NCBI GenBank assembly: GCA_950075865.1
Contig: CATMVA010000015.1
Coordinates: 1-64,000, forward strand
Reading direction: 5' to 3'
Source: an uncultured Oscillospiraceae bacterium
GTDB taxonomy: Bacteria > Bacillota > Clostridia > Oscillospirales > Oscillospiraceae
DNA: 64,000 nt
Of the stretch, positions 24,477 through 33,655 are shown piece after piece; position 1 is the stretch's first letter; each line of letters starts with the position of its first letter. The translations under genes and the position numbers were made by a program. The notes under the pieces are model-generated. The model was not told the origin of the DNA. It searched no databases and saw only the letters and a list, made by a program, of their open reading frames with translations.

Positions 24477-26522
24477 ATGGATCTGAATACCGGACTGGAA
24501 ACCTTTTCCGGTATCGGCCCCGCAAGGGCCAAGGCGCTGAAAAAACTGGGGCTGGAGACCGTAGGGGACCTTTTGACATACTGGCCCCGGGACTATGAGG
24601 ACCGGAGCCGGATATATACCATTGCCGGGGCCCCGGAGGAGCCCTGCTGCGTATCGGCCATGGTGGCCGACACCCCCACCACCTCCCGGATCCGGAAGGG
24701 GCTCTCCCTGACCAAGTGCCGCATCGTGGACGGCTCGGGGGCGGCCAATGTGACCTTCTTCAACCAGGAGTATGTCCGCCAGGCCCTGACGGCGGGGGAG
24801 AGCTACATCTTTTACGGCAAGATGGAGACGGCGGGCCGCCACCGCCAGCTCACCAACCCGGTCTTCGAGCGGGAGGACCGCTCCCGGTTCACCGGGCGGA
24901 TCATGCCGGTCTACCCCCTCACCGCCGGGGTCTCCAACAACTTGCTGGCCGGGCTGTCCCTCCAGGTGGTGGAGAACTGCGCCGGGGAGCTGCCGGACCA
25001 AATGCCCGCGGGGGTGCGGCTGGACCATAACCTGTGCACCATGGAGTACGCCTGCCGGAACGCCCACTTCCCCGAGAACGGGGAGGCCCTGGCCGTAGCC
25101 CGGCGGCGGCTGGTCTTTGAGGAGCTTTTCACCCTGTCCTGCGGCATGGCTCTTCTCCGCCGCCGGCGGACGGGGACCAGGGGGCGGGTGTTCCCGGCGG
25201 GAGAGATGGCGGACTTTGAGGCCCTGCTGCCCTTTGCCCCCACAGGGGCCCAGAAGCGGGCCATGGCCGAGATATCCGCCGACCTCAGCGCGGGAAAGCC
25301 CATGAACCGCCTGGTCCAGGGGGACGTGGGTTCGGGCAAAACAGCGGTGGCGGCTTGGGGGGTGTGGCTTGCCCACACCGCCGGGTGCCAGGCAGCCATG
25401 ATGGCCCCCACCGAGATCCTGGCCCACCAGCACTACGAGACCCTGACCCGTCTCCTTGCTCCGGCGGGCATCCGGGTGGGGCTCCTCACCGGAAGTCTCC
25501 CCGCCGCTGGGAAGAAAGCGGTCCGGAAAGCTCTGGCCGCCGGGGAACTGGACCTGGTGGTAGGCACCCACGCCCTGCTCTCCGAGGGGGTGGAATACGC
25601 CGACCTGGGGCTGGTCATCACCGATGAGCAGCACCGCTTCGGGGTGGGGCATCGCTCCGCCCTCTCCTCCAAGGCCAAGACCACCCCCCATGTGCTGGTC
25701 ATGTCGGCCACCCCCATCCCCCGGACCCTGGCCCTTCTCATTTACGGGGACCTGGAGGTGACCATCATCGACGAGCTCCCCGCCGGGCGCAAGGCGGTGG
25801 ATACTTTCCTGGTGGGGGAGGATAAGCGGGCTCGGATGTACAACTTTGTCCGCAAGCAGGTCTCTGAGGGCCGGCAGGTCTATGTCATCTGTCCCGCCGT
25901 GGAGGAGGGGGAGGGGGCCGACCTGAAGGCGGTGACCGCCTATGCAAAAGAACTTGACCAGCGGGTGTTTCCAGACCTGCGGGTGGCCTTTGTCCACGGG
26001 AAGCTGAAGAGCAGGGATAAGGAGGCTGTCATGGACGCCTTCCACCGGGGGGAGGTCGACGTGCTGGTCTCCACCACCGTGGTGGAGGTGGGGGTGGACG
26101 TGCCCAACGCCAACCTGATGATCATCGAGAACGCCGACCGGTTCGGCCTCTCCCAGCTCCACCAGCTCCGGGGCCGGGTGGGCCGGGGGGAGTGGCAGTC
26201 CACCTGCGTGCTTTTAAGTTCCAACCGCTCGCCCGAGACCCGGGAGAGGCTCAAATATTTCTGCGCCACCACCGACGGATTCAAGATTGCCGAGAAGGAC
26301 CTGGAGCTGCGGGGCCCCGGCGACTTTTTCGGGGCGAGGCAGCACGGCCTGCCTGCTATGAAGGCGGCCGACCTGGCGGGGGACACCCGTGTCCTCAAGG
26401 AGGCTCAGGAGGCTGCCGAGGCTTTGCTGGCGGCCGACCCCGGCCTGAAGACCCCGGAGAACCGGGTGCTGATGGAGCGGGTCCAGCGGCTTTTCGCCGA
26501 GGACGGGGATATTTTCAACTGA
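24477..26522 (+). CDS. recG: ATP-dependent DNA helicase RecG
   Basis: A 681-residue helicase that reverses stalled replication forks and moves Holliday junctions. An N-terminal wedge/OB domain (residues ~55-165, with RDYEDRS before it) is followed by helicase motifs: Walker A GDVGSGKT (282-289), DEQHRFG (383-389, DExH box), SATPIPRTLAL, and later VEVGVDVPNA and QLRGRVGRG. The TRG end (GDFFGARQHGLP) is present. Length is close to the E. coli protein. ATG 24477 follows an AAAGGGGG site; a slightly earlier ATG (24459) would add six residues. Monocistronic, divergent from ogt. Confidence 0.97.
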   Translation: MDLNTGLETFSGIGPARAKALKKLGLETVGDLLTYWPRDYEDRSRIYTIAGAPEEPCCVSAMVADTPTTSRIRKGLSLTKCRIVDGSGAANVTFFNQEYVRQALTAGESYIFYGKMETAGRHRQLTNPVFEREDRSRFTGRIMPVYPLTAGVSNNLLAGLSLQVVENCAGELPDQMPAGVRLDHNLCTMEYACRNAHFPENGEALAVARRRLVFEELFTLSCGMALLRRRRTGTRGRVFPAGEMADFEALLPFAPTGAQKRAMAEISADLSAGKPMNRLVQGDVGSGKTAVAAWGVWLAHTAGCQAAMMAPTEILAHQHYETLTRLLAPAGIRVGLLTGSLPAAGKKAVRKALAAGELDLVVGTHALLSEGVEYADLGLVITDEQHRFGVGHRSALSSKAKTTPHVLVMSATPIPRTLALLIYGDLEVTIIDELPAGRKAVDTFLVGEDKRARMYNFVRKQVSEGRQVYVICPAVEEGEGADLKAVTAYAKELDQRVFPDLRVAFVHGKLKSRDKEAVMDAFHRGEVDVLVSTTVVEVGVDVPNANLMIIENADRFGLSQLHQLRGRVGRGEWQSTCVLLSSNRSPETRERLKYFCATTDGFKIAEKDLELRGPGDFFGARQHGLPAMKAADLAGDTRVLKEAQEAAEALLAADPGLKTPENRVLMERVQRLFAEDGDIFN

Positions 26523-26980
26523 CCGGGTGAAAAGGCGCTTGCAATATCGTTCCATTCTGGCCGCGCTGCCCGAGACGCTGGAGCGCCCCGCCAGCGTGAC
26601 CGAGATCGGTACGATGACCTTCTCCGGCTGTACCGGCCTGACCGATGTTTACTACGGTGGCGCGGAGGACCAGTGGAAGGCCATTAATATCAGCAAAGAA
26701 GCGAACGACGCTCTTATCTCCGCCACCATCCATTACAACAGCACCATGACGGTGGCTGCCGCACCCTTCCACAGCGAGATGGAATGCATGATGCTGGACG
26801 AGCCTACCTATGTGAACGGGGCGGCCAAAAACCTGGAGGCCATCCGGTTTGAGTATCAGAATGGCGGGTACACCTACTATAAGCTCCGGGACCTGGGGGA
26901 GGCTTTGGGCTTCAACGTGGGCTGGGACCGGGTCTGCATCGAGAGCGGCAAGCCTTACGATCCTACTAACCGAGAGCAAA
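26523..26980 (+). pseudogene. Remnant of a BspA-like LRR/stalk-domain protein
   Basis: Right after recG an open frame without start or signal peptide encodes the last part of an LRR_5 repeat (SVTEIGTMTFSGCTGLTDVYYGG then EDQWKAINIS), a linker, and the stalk segment AIRFEYQNGGYTYYKLRDLG plus EALGFNVGWD, ending near KPYDPTN. The natural stop is lost and the frame runs into the terminator and antisense of rnj. The remnant at 8.1-8.3 kb has the same ending (RPYDPNN). The intact relative is at 59.7-61.2 kb. A few residues before the repeat are unrelated, marking the break at about 26575. Confidence 0.75.
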
Positions 26981-26981
26981 G

Positions 26982-27016
26982 AAAAAGCCGAAGGCGGGAA
27001 CGCCTCCGGCTTTTTT
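26982..27016. terminator. Bidirectional terminator between recG side and rnj
   Basis: AAAAAGCCG-A-AGGCG stem with GGAA tetraloop and CGCCT-C-CGGCTTTTTT; one mismatch. It ends six bases from the rnj stop. Confidence 0.9.
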
Positions 27017-27021
27017 GTGCC

Positions 27022-28680
27022 TTACACTTCCATGATCACGGGGAGGATCATGGGGTTGCGGTGGGTCTTTTTGAAGAGGTAGGCGGAGAGCTCGTCGCGG
27101 ACGTCGGACTTGACGGCGGCCCAGTCCCGGTAATTGCTCCGGGTGCTCTTTTCCAGGGATTGGGCGGCCAGGTCCCTCAGCTCGTCCATGAGAGCTTCGG
27201 ATTCCTTGACGTAGATGAAGCCCCGGGTGATGATGTCGGGGCCCGAGAGAAGGCCGCCGTCCTCGGCGGACACCGAGGCCACCACCACGATCATGCCGTC
27301 CTCAGCCAGGTGCTTCCGGTCCCGGAGGACCACCGCCCCCACATCTCCCACCCCGTAGCCGTCCACAAAGACCCGGCCGGCGGGGACGGTACCCGTGATA
27401 CGGGCGCCGGCGTTGGAGAGCTCGATGACCTTACCGATGTCTGAGATGACGATGTTCCGGGGGTCCATACCCATCTCCCGGGCCAGCTTGGCGTGGACCT
27501 GGAGCATCCGCTGCTCTCCGTGGACCGGGATGAAGTATTTGGGCTTGAGCAGGGCGTGGATGATTTTCAGCTCGTCCTGGCAGGCGTGGCCCGACACGTG
27601 GAGCTCGCCGGCCCGTTCGTCCACCACCTCGGCCCCCTTGCGGTAGAGCTCGTTGATGACGTTGCCGATGGCATGCTCGTTACCCGGGATGGCGCTGGCC
27701 GAGAAAATGACCCGGTCCCCGGCCTGGATGTCGAACTGCCGGTGTGTGTTGAAAGCCATCCTTGTCATGGCTGACATGGTTTCCCCCTGGCTGCCGGTGG
27801 TGATGACACACACCTTGTTCTTGGGCAGGGACTTGATCTGGTTGATGTCCACCACGGTGCCCGCGGGGATGTTCATGTAGCCCAGCTCGCTGGAGACCTT
27901 GATGGCGTTCTCCATGCTACGGCCGGTGATGGCCACCTTCCGGCCGTACCGGGCGGCCACTGTGATGATCTGCTGGATCCGGTCCACGTTGGAGGCGAAG
28001 GTGGCCACGATGATCCGCTCCTCGCAGCCCCGGAAGAGGGCGTCAAAGGAGGCTCCTACGCTTTTCTCCGATTTAGTGTAGCCGGGGCGCTCCACGTTGG
28101 TGGAGTCGCACAGAAGGGCCAGGACCCCCTCACGGCCAAGCTGGCCCAACCGGGCCAGGTCGATCATGCCGCCTGAGACCGGAGTGGAGTCGATCTTGAA
28201 GTCTCCGGTGTGGATGCACACGCCGGCGGGGCATTTGATGGCGAAGGCTACCGCGTCGGCAATGGAGTGGTTCACATGGATGAACTCCACCGTGAAGGGC
28301 CCCGTGCGGACGGTCTCGCCAGGTTCGCAGGTGATGAGCTTAGTCTTGTTTACCAGGTGGTGCTCCTCCAGCTTGAGCTTGATGAGCCCGGCCGACATGC
28401 GGGTGGCGTAGACCGGCACGTTGATCTCCCGCAGCAGGTAGGGGAGGGAGCCGATGTGGTCTTCGTGCCCGTGGGTGATGAAGATGCCCCGGATCCGATC
28501 CCGGTTCTTGATGAGGTAGGTGAAGTCGGGGATGACCACGTCGATGCCGTACATGTCGTCGTCGGGAAAGCCCATGCCCGCGTCCACCACGATGATGTCT
28601 CCGCCGTACTCGTAGACCGTCATGTTTTTGCCGATTTCGTTGAGTCCGCCCAGAGAGATGATTCTTAACTTTTCTGTCAT
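27022..28680 (-). CDS. rnj: Ribonuclease J
   Basis: A 552-residue metallo-beta-lactamase/beta-CASP nuclease with 5'-3' exo- and endonuclease activity, central to mRNA decay and rRNA processing in Firmicutes. The zinc motif is HGHEDH (residues 70-75). Further features are GDFKIDSTPV, CDSTNVERPGYT, the beta-CASP segment RIIVATFASNVDRIQQI, VITTGSQGE and the closing HVSGHACQDELK..HGEQRML. The C-terminal domain is present (to NPMILPVIMEV). A 5' region of about 210 nt with hairpins precedes it. Only one RNase J gene is in the window, so J1 or J2 cannot be chosen. Confidence 0.96.
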   Translation of the reverse strand: MTEKLRIISLGGLNEIGKNMTVYEYGGDIIVVDAGMGFPDDDMYGIDVVIPDFTYLIKNRDRIRGIFITHGHEDHIGSLPYLLREINVPVYATRMSAGLIKLKLEEHHLVNKTKLITCEPGETVRTGPFTVEFIHVNHSIADAVAFAIKCPAGVCIHTGDFKIDSTPVSGGMIDLARLGQLGREGVLALLCDSTNVERPGYTKSEKSVGASFDALFRGCEERIIVATFASNVDRIQQIITVAARYGRKVAITGRSMENAIKVSSELGYMNIPAGTVVDINQIKSLPKNKVCVITTGSQGETMSAMTRMAFNTHRQFDIQAGDRVIFSASAIPGNEHAIGNVINELYRKGAEVVDERAGELHVSGHACQDELKIIHALLKPKYFIPVHGEQRMLQVHAKLAREMGMDPRNIVISDIGKVIELSNAGARITGTVPAGRVFVDGYGVGDVGAVVLRDRKHLAEDGMIVVVASVSAEDGGLLSGPDIITRGFIYVKESEALMDELRDLAAQSLEKSTRSNYRDWAAVKSDVRDELSAYLFKKTHRNPMILPVIMEV

Positions 28681-28900
28681 GTGCTGAAATTACTCCTTTT
28701 CCTGTTTCCGTTGGGTTGATATGTAGGACGAGGAGCGCGTGCCAAAACTGGGCCAGAGGACCGGACAGAGGGCTCCGGCCCTGTACCGCCGGAAGCTCTG
28801 CCCGGTCCCCTCGCCGGGGACGCGCCTGGTCCGTATTTTGCCTTATCAAAAACGCCCCGTGGGCGTGTAAAGCCGAATGTCAGCTATCATAGTATAGCAC
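28681..28900 (-). promoter_or_regulatory. rnj leader region with extended -10 promoter
   Basis: On the minus strand TGCTATACT (28899-28891) is an extended -10 without a good -35. The ~200-nt leader holds a 6-bp stem ACGCCC/GGGCGT followed by TTTTTG (28866-28847) and a larger GC-rich hairpin around 28760-28810. The first could act as a weak attenuator. GGAG lies before the ATG. No riboswitch class is recognised. Confidence 0.45.
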
Positions 28901-28938
28901 ATCAGGATGGTAAAGTATACCAAAATTTTTGGAAAAGG

Positions 28939-31242
28939 TCAAGAGGGAGCTTTTTCGTCCCACTCCCGGATCTTTTCCTCATAGAGCTGGCACAGCTCCC
29001 GGGCGGCTTCGGTGTCGGTGGCCTCGGCAATGACCCGGAGGGCACTGCGGCGGGACATGGGCACCAGGTAGACCCACCCGGCTCCCACCGGGATCCGGGT
29101 GCCCTCACCTTCCCGCCGGGCGGCCGGGTGGTCGTGGAGGCATTCCTCCATCACCTTCCCCCGGCCCGAACGGAGGGGGATCTCCCCCCGGACGGTGGAG
29201 AACCGGGGCACCGACCGGTCCAGTTGGCGCAGGCTCTCCCCCGTGACGCCCAGCCGGGAGCAGAGCCGGCAGGCGGCAAAGAGGGCGTCCCAGAGCCAGG
29301 GGCTCTTGCGCCAGAGCTCCATGGCCCCGTCGTCCCGGCCCAGCCGAAGGATCTCTCCTCCGAAGTGCCGGGCCACCGTGTCGGCGGCCGCCGGAGCCCA
29401 AGGGGGAAGGGCCACCTGTTTGGCCCCATGCTCCATGTCGATCCGGGTGAGGAGGACCAGCAGCCGGTCAGAGGAGATGGCCTCCCCCTCCTCATCCCAG
29501 GCCGAAAGGCCGAAGCCCTCGGCCTCGGACGAGAAGGCGGGCCGGCCCCGGATGGCCTCCCGGCTCACCTCGCAGCCCAGGGCGGAGAGGGCGGCGGCCA
29601 GAATGTCGTTGACCGGTCCCCGTTCTACCCGGACTGCGGTGGGGCGGAGGGGAAGGGTGGACAGCCGGGAGAGCCTCTCGGCCTCCCGGGCGTAGCCCGA
29701 GCGGACTCCGGCCACGGTCTCCAGGGCCCCTACCCGCACGGCGGGCACCCTGGAACCCTCTCCCCGGATCAGGGCCCCCTCCAGCTTCCGCTGGGCGCTC
29801 CGGTCCAAGGGAAGGCCGTCCGGGCCGAAGAGACGGAGACGGACGGCGTCCCCGTCCTGCTGGACGAAGAGGCTGACGGGCAGTTGGTAGTAGCGGGTGA
29901 GCCAGCTGTGGGCCGAGGGGCATGGGGCGTCCCCGGCCAGGACGCTGCCTCCGGCGGCGCAGATGCCGCTGAGGGCGGCACGGGCCAGCATGCCGGCCCC
30001 ATTGCCTCCGGCCCAGCCCAGGCCTACCTGGCCCCACTCGCCCAGCAGGGCGCCCAATGCCAGCAGGGTCTCGGGGGTCAGCTCCTCTCCAAGGGTGCCC
30101 ATGAGGGCCCCGCCCTCAGAGAACTTCAGTGGGGAGGGGGCGGCCGAGGACACCTGGGAGGCGGTGGCACGCCCACCCTCGGGGACGGCCCGCCTGGGCC
30201 AGAGCTTGACCCCTGGGGCCACGATGGCCTCGGCTCCCACCACGCTGTTCTCCCCCAGTACGGCCCCGGCGTTCACCATGGCCCGCCGGTGGACGGCGGC
30301 ACCCTTGCAGAGGATGGCCCCGGTGACCTCGGCCCCCTCACCCACGCCGGCGCCCAGAAGGACCGAACGTTCCACCACCGCCCCGGTCTCCACGGTGGAG
30401 CCCTCCCCCAGCACGGTAAAAGGACCGATGGCGCAGCCGGGTGCCAGGGAGACCCGCCGGCCGATCCAACAGGGCTCCCGCACCTCCACCCCCGCCGGGG
30501 GAGCGGTCCGCCCGGTGGTCAGGTCCATCCGGGCCTTGCCCGAGAGCACGTCCTGGACACATTCCAGATAGGCGCCGCAGTCCCCCATGTCCTGCCAGTA
30601 GCCCGGGATCTCCCAGCCGTACAGGGCTTCCTTCTTTGCCAGCAGGGCAGGGAAGAGTTCCCGGCCGAAGTCGTAGGGAACGCCGTCAGGCACCAGCTCC
30701 ATACACCGGTGGGAGAGGACATAGATGCCGGTGTTCACCAGCTCGGTATCCACCTCCCCCCAGCCTGGCTTCTCCACAAAACCCAGGATCCGGCCCGACT
30801 CGTCGGTGCGGACAAGGCCGTACTCTAAGGGCTCCCGACGACGGCACAGGGCCAGGGAGGCCGCCGAGCGGTGGGCGGCGTGGAAAGCCATGAGCTGCTG
30901 AAGATCCAGGTCGCACACCGCGTCCCCGCTGATGACCAGGAAGTCCTCCTCCCCCAGGAAGGGGGCGCATTTTTTCACGCTCCCTGCCGTGCCCAGGGGG
31001 GCCTCCTCCACAAAGTAGGTGAGACGCACTCCGTAGTCCTCCCCTTTTCCCATCACGTCCATAACGGCATTGGGGAGACAGCGCAGGGTGACGGCCACGT
31101 CAGTGACGCCGTGGCGGCGGAGCAGGTCCAGGATATGGCCCAGCACCGGTTTGCCAAAGAGGGGGGTCATGGGCTTGGGCCGGCCGATGGTCAGAGGCCG
31201 GAGCCGGCTGCCCTCGCCCCCGGCTAAGATCACAGCTTTCAT
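28939..31242 (-). CDS. Sugar-phosphate nucleotidyltransferase fused to a degenerate phosphomutase domain
   Basis: A 767-residue fusion. Residues 1-~235 are a nucleotidyltransferase: [16 protein letters not shown] (nucleotide loop), [33 protein letters not shown] (metal Asp). Residues ~245-350 are hexapeptide beta-helix repeats ([29 protein letters not shown]). From ~370 a phosphoglucomutase/phosphomannomutase-like domain follows, but neither the serine loop (T/S)ASHNP nor the DGDGDR metal loop is present; the equivalent places read [13 protein letters not shown] and [15 protein letters not shown]. It thus probably makes a nucleotide sugar (GDP-mannose class) while the second domain is non-catalytic. 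Relatives are annotated mannose-1-phosphate guanylyltransferase. ATG 31242 has an AGGTGG site; a longer reading to 31962 is antisense to other genes. Confidence 0.85.
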   Translation of the reverse strand: MKAVILAGGEGSRLRPLTIGRPKPMTPLFGKPVLGHILDLLRRHGVTDVAVTLRCLPNAVMDVMGKGEDYGVRLTYFVEEAPLGTAGSVKKCAPFLGEEDFLVISGDAVCDLDLQQLMAFHAAHRSAASLALCRRREPLEYGLVRTDESGRILGFVEKPGWGEVDTELVNTGIYVLSHRCMELVPDGVPYDFGRELFPALLAKKEALYGWEIPGYWQDMGDCGAYLECVQDVLSGKARMDLTTGRTAPPAGVEVREPCWIGRRVSLAPGCAIGPFTVLGEGSTVETGAVVERSVLLGAGVGEGAEVTGAILCKGAAVHRRAMVNAGAVLGENSVVGAEAIVAPGVKLWPRRAVPEGGRATASQVSSAAPSPLKFSEGGALMGTLGEELTPETLLALGALLGEWGQVGLGWAGGNGAGMLARAALSGICAAGGSVLAGDAPCPSAHSWLTRYYQLPVSLFVQQDGDAVRLRLFGPDGLPLDRSAQRKLEGALIRGEGSRVPAVRVGALETVAGVRSGYAREAERLSRLSTLPLRPTAVRVERGPVNDILAAALSALGCEVSREAIRGRPAFSSEAEGFGLSAWDEEGEAISSDRLLVLLTRIDMEHGAKQVALPPWAPAAADTVARHFGGEILRLGRDDGAMELWRKSPWLWDALFAACRLCSRLGVTGESLRQLDRSVPRFSTVRGEIPLRSGRGKVMEECLHDHPAARREGEGTRIPVGAGWVYLVPMSRRSALRVIAEATDTEAARELCQLYEEKIREWDEKAPS

Positions 31243-31304
31243 GGGGAACACCACCTGATGAATAGATGGTGGTAGTATGGCCGGATGGACGAAAAATACC
31301 CATA

Positions 31305-31333
31305 TTGCGCCTGTTGGGAAAGTGTGATAAACT
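31305..31333 (+). promoter_or_regulatory. Candidate promoter for the 31360 gene pair
   Basis: TTGCGC (31305-31310), 17-nt spacer, TAAACT (31328-31333), 26 nt before the ATG. Confidence 0.5.
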
Positions 31334-31359
31334 ACCCTTACGGAAAAGGAGGGAACAAG

Positions 31360-31575
31360 ATGGAAGATCTGCATCCTGGCCGGTATCGTCATTTCAAAGG
31401 AAACGAGTATCGGCTTTTGTACGTGGCCCGCCACTCCGAGACCCTGGAGCCCATGGTGGTTTACCAGGCCCTTTATGGGGAGATGGGCGTCTGGGTCCGC
31501 CCGGCAGGCATGTGGAGCGAGCACGTGGATCGGGACGGCTATTCCGGCCCCCGGTTCACCTACATAGGAGAGTGA
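31360..31575 (+). CDS. DUF1653-family small protein
   Basis: A 71-residue protein with the family pattern [36 protein letters not shown] and WVRPAGMW. Such proteins are compact, beta-rich and cytoplasmic; their role is unknown. ATG 31360 is preceded by AAAGGAGGG, which rules out the longer reading from 31285. The next gene starts 4 nt after its stop, so the two are probably cotranscribed. Confidence 0.85.
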   Translation: MEDLHPGRYRHFKGNEYRLLYVARHSETLEPMVVYQALYGEMGVWVRPAGMWSEHVDRDGYSGPRFTYIGE

Positions 31576-31578
31576 GCC

Positions 31579-31911
31579 ATGAACATTCAGATCTTCGGAA
31601 AATCCAAGTGTTTTGACACCAAGAAAGCCGAACGGTACTTCAAGGAGCGGCGGGTCAAGTTCCAGGCGGTGGACATCCTCAAGTACGGCATGAGCCGGGG
31701 TGAGCTCCAGAGCGTGATCCGGGCCGTGGGCCTGGAGGCGCTCGTTGACTGGAAGAATCCCGACGCTGCCCTGCTCAAGTATTTGGCCTGCGACGAGGCC
31801 AAGCTGGACAAGCTTTTCGAGGATCCCCGCCTCATCAAGACCCCCGTGGTCCGCAACGGTAAGCAGGCCACCGTGGGCTACCAGCCCGAGGTGTGGAGAA
31901 CCTGGGAGTGA
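31579..31911 (+). CDS. ArsC/Spx-family thioredoxin-fold protein
   Basis: A 110-residue member of the arsenate reductase/Spx family. The N-terminal strand and [13 protein letters not shown] give a single active-site-type cysteine (Cys11) with Thr14; the fold continues with [18 protein letters not shown] and the cis-proline region [17 protein letters not shown]. There is no CxxC as in Spx, and no further conserved cysteines for an ArsC relay. It is probably a thiol oxidoreductase of unknown substrate. Follows the DUF1653 gene. Confidence 0.85.
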   Translation: MNIQIFGKSKCFDTKKAERYFKERRVKFQAVDILKYGMSRGELQSVIRAVGLEALVDWKNPDAALLKYLACDEAKLDKLFEDPRLIKTPVVRNGKQATVGYQPEVWRTWE

Positions 31912-32019
31912 CTCAACCACAAGTTGAGTTCTCCTGGCCTGACGGTCGCTGGCACCCCTCAAAATCCTCTGCTATGATGGTCTCACGCCGGCAAACTATT
32001 TTTAAAGGAGACCATCATC

Positions 32020-33050
32020 ATGGAATTGGGAAATCAGATCAAAAGCCTGCGGCTCTCCAAGGGCCTGACCCAGGAGGCCCTGGCCGAGCAGCTGGGGGTC
32101 ACCGCCCAGGCGGTGAGCAAGTGGGAGCGGAACGCCGCCCTCCCTGACATCGGGCTGCTGCCCCAGCTCTCGGTGCTCTTCGGGGTCACCATCGACCAGA
32201 TTTTTGCCATCCCGGACGAGGACCGGCTGGACCGCATCCAGAACATGCTCTGGGATGAGCGGGTGCTGGACCCCGTTCTTGTGGAGCGGGAAAAAGCCTT
32301 TTTATTAGAAAAGGCCCGCCGGGAGCCGGAGAATGGCCGGCCCCACGAACTGCTGGCCGACATGGAGAACCACCTGGCCGACCAGCACCGGGTATTGGCC
32401 GCCGACTACGCCAAAGAAGCCCTCCGCCGGGAGCCCCAGCGTAAGGATGCCCACAGCGAGCTCTTTCACGCCTTTGGGGGCGGCTGGACCACTGAGGACT
32501 GGTATGCCGGCACCCACAATGCGGGTATCGACTGGTATAAGGGCTTTGTGGCCCAGAACCCGGATTACCGGGGCGGCTACCTCTGGCTTATGGACCTGCT
32601 TCTCACCGACTGCCGGGTAGACGAGGCCCAGGCAGTCTGCGACGCCCTGGAGCGTATCGACCAAAGCTACCGCCTTCCCCTCTACCGGGGCCACATTGCC
32701 TGGGCCCGGGGGACCGGGAAACGGCCCAAACCATCTGGGATCAAATGTGCCGGGACTTCCCCGACGAGTGGGCGGTCTGGCTCTCCATGGGGGATGTTCG
32801 CGCCCGGACCGGGCGGTTTGATGAGGCCGTTGCCGACTTCCGAAGGTCCATGGAGCTCCAGAAGGCCCCCCGGTATGTGGACGGTCTGGAGTCCATCGCC
32901 CTGGCCAAAGAGCTCACGGGGGACATCCCCGGCGCCATCGCTGCTTTGGAGGAGGAGATCAAGCTCCTGGCCGATGAGTGGGATACCGCCACCGGGGAGA
33001 CGGTGGACAAGGTCCGCCGGGAGATGGACAGATTGAGGAAAAAGATGTGA
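32020..33050 (+). pseudogene. XRE regulator with tetratricopeptide-like C-terminus, frameshifted
   Basis: The N-terminus is a clean XRE helix-turn-helix (IKSLRLSKGLTQEALAEQLG then AQAVSKWERNAALPDI), followed by helical repeat sequence. The frame breaks at a run of five G at 32708-32712: with six G the reading would continue ...HIAWARGDRETAQTIWDQMC... into the +1-offset frame that stays open to 33050 (ending REMDRLRKKM). Repaired length would be 343 residues. This is either a true one-base deletion, a phase-variable G tract, or a sequencing error. The first part alone still encodes the DNA-binding domain plus ~180 residues. A TGC-TATGAT extended -10 lies at 31971-31979. Confidence 0.8.
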
Positions 33051-33106
33051 CTTGACCGAGTCAGCTGCCTCTGGTGAGTGCCTGAACCCTGAGGGAGGAG
33101 AATCGT

Positions 33107-33607
33107 ATGGAACCGTCGTTTGCAGAGAAAATCAAAAGCCTGCCCAAAGATATTTGGCGCTCCGAGCGGATTGCCGTCCGGCCCATTGAAAGCGATGACG
33201 ACCTTTGGTATGCCGTAGTGGAGTGCACCCTGGCTCCGGGGCAGGAGGAGTATGTAAATCCCGCGGGTTTCTCCATCGGGAGAGCCTATCTCTACCCCGA
33301 GGACCATGTTCCCTGCGTGATCTGCAAAAAGAATGGAGAGAAGATCGGGTATATCGTGTTTCATATCTGGCTGGGAGAGGGCAGAGGCTTCACCTGGGGA
33401 TATTACCTGGACCGGCGTTTTCAGGGCATAGGATACGGAAAAGAGGCTGCCCGCCTGGCCGTGGACATCCTGAAGGCGGCAGACCCCCAGATGCCCGTCA
33501 AGCTTGCCACCGAGCCGCACAACGCCAAGGCCCAGCAGCTCTATGAGTCCATTGGATTTGTCAAGTCGGAGGAGATGGACGGGGATGACCTGGTGTTTAT
33601 ACTCTGA
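33107..33607 (+). CDS. GNAT-family N-acetyltransferase
   Basis: A 166-residue acetyl-CoA-dependent acetyltransferase of the RimJ/RimL-like group. Visible parts are the N-terminal RIAVRPIESDDDLWYAV, central strands (KIGYIVFHIW, FTWGYYLDRRFQGIGYGKEAA) where RRFQGIGYGKEA is the acetyl-CoA loop (Q/RxxGxG/A), and VKLATEPHNAKAQQLYESIGF. A GGGAGGAG site precedes the ATG. Substrate unknown. It stands between the XRE gene and yjjI without obvious coupling. Confidence 0.9.
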   Translation: MEPSFAEKIKSLPKDIWRSERIAVRPIESDDDLWYAVVECTLAPGQEEYVNPAGFSIGRAYLYPEDHVPCVICKKNGEKIGYIVFHIWLGEGRGFTWGYYLDRRFQGIGYGKEAARLAVDILKAADPQMPVKLATEPHNAKAQQLYESIGFVKSEEMDGDDLVFIL

Positions 33608-33655
33608 CATTTCCCACGGGCCTTGGCCCGGAACTTTGATACAGGAGGCAGTGTC

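Noticed and set aside
31243-31962. N-terminal extension of the nucleotidyltransferase fusion
   Set aside because: The fold begins at [12 protein letters not shown] right after ATG 31242 with its own ribosome site; the extension is antisense to the DUF1653 and ArsC-like genes.
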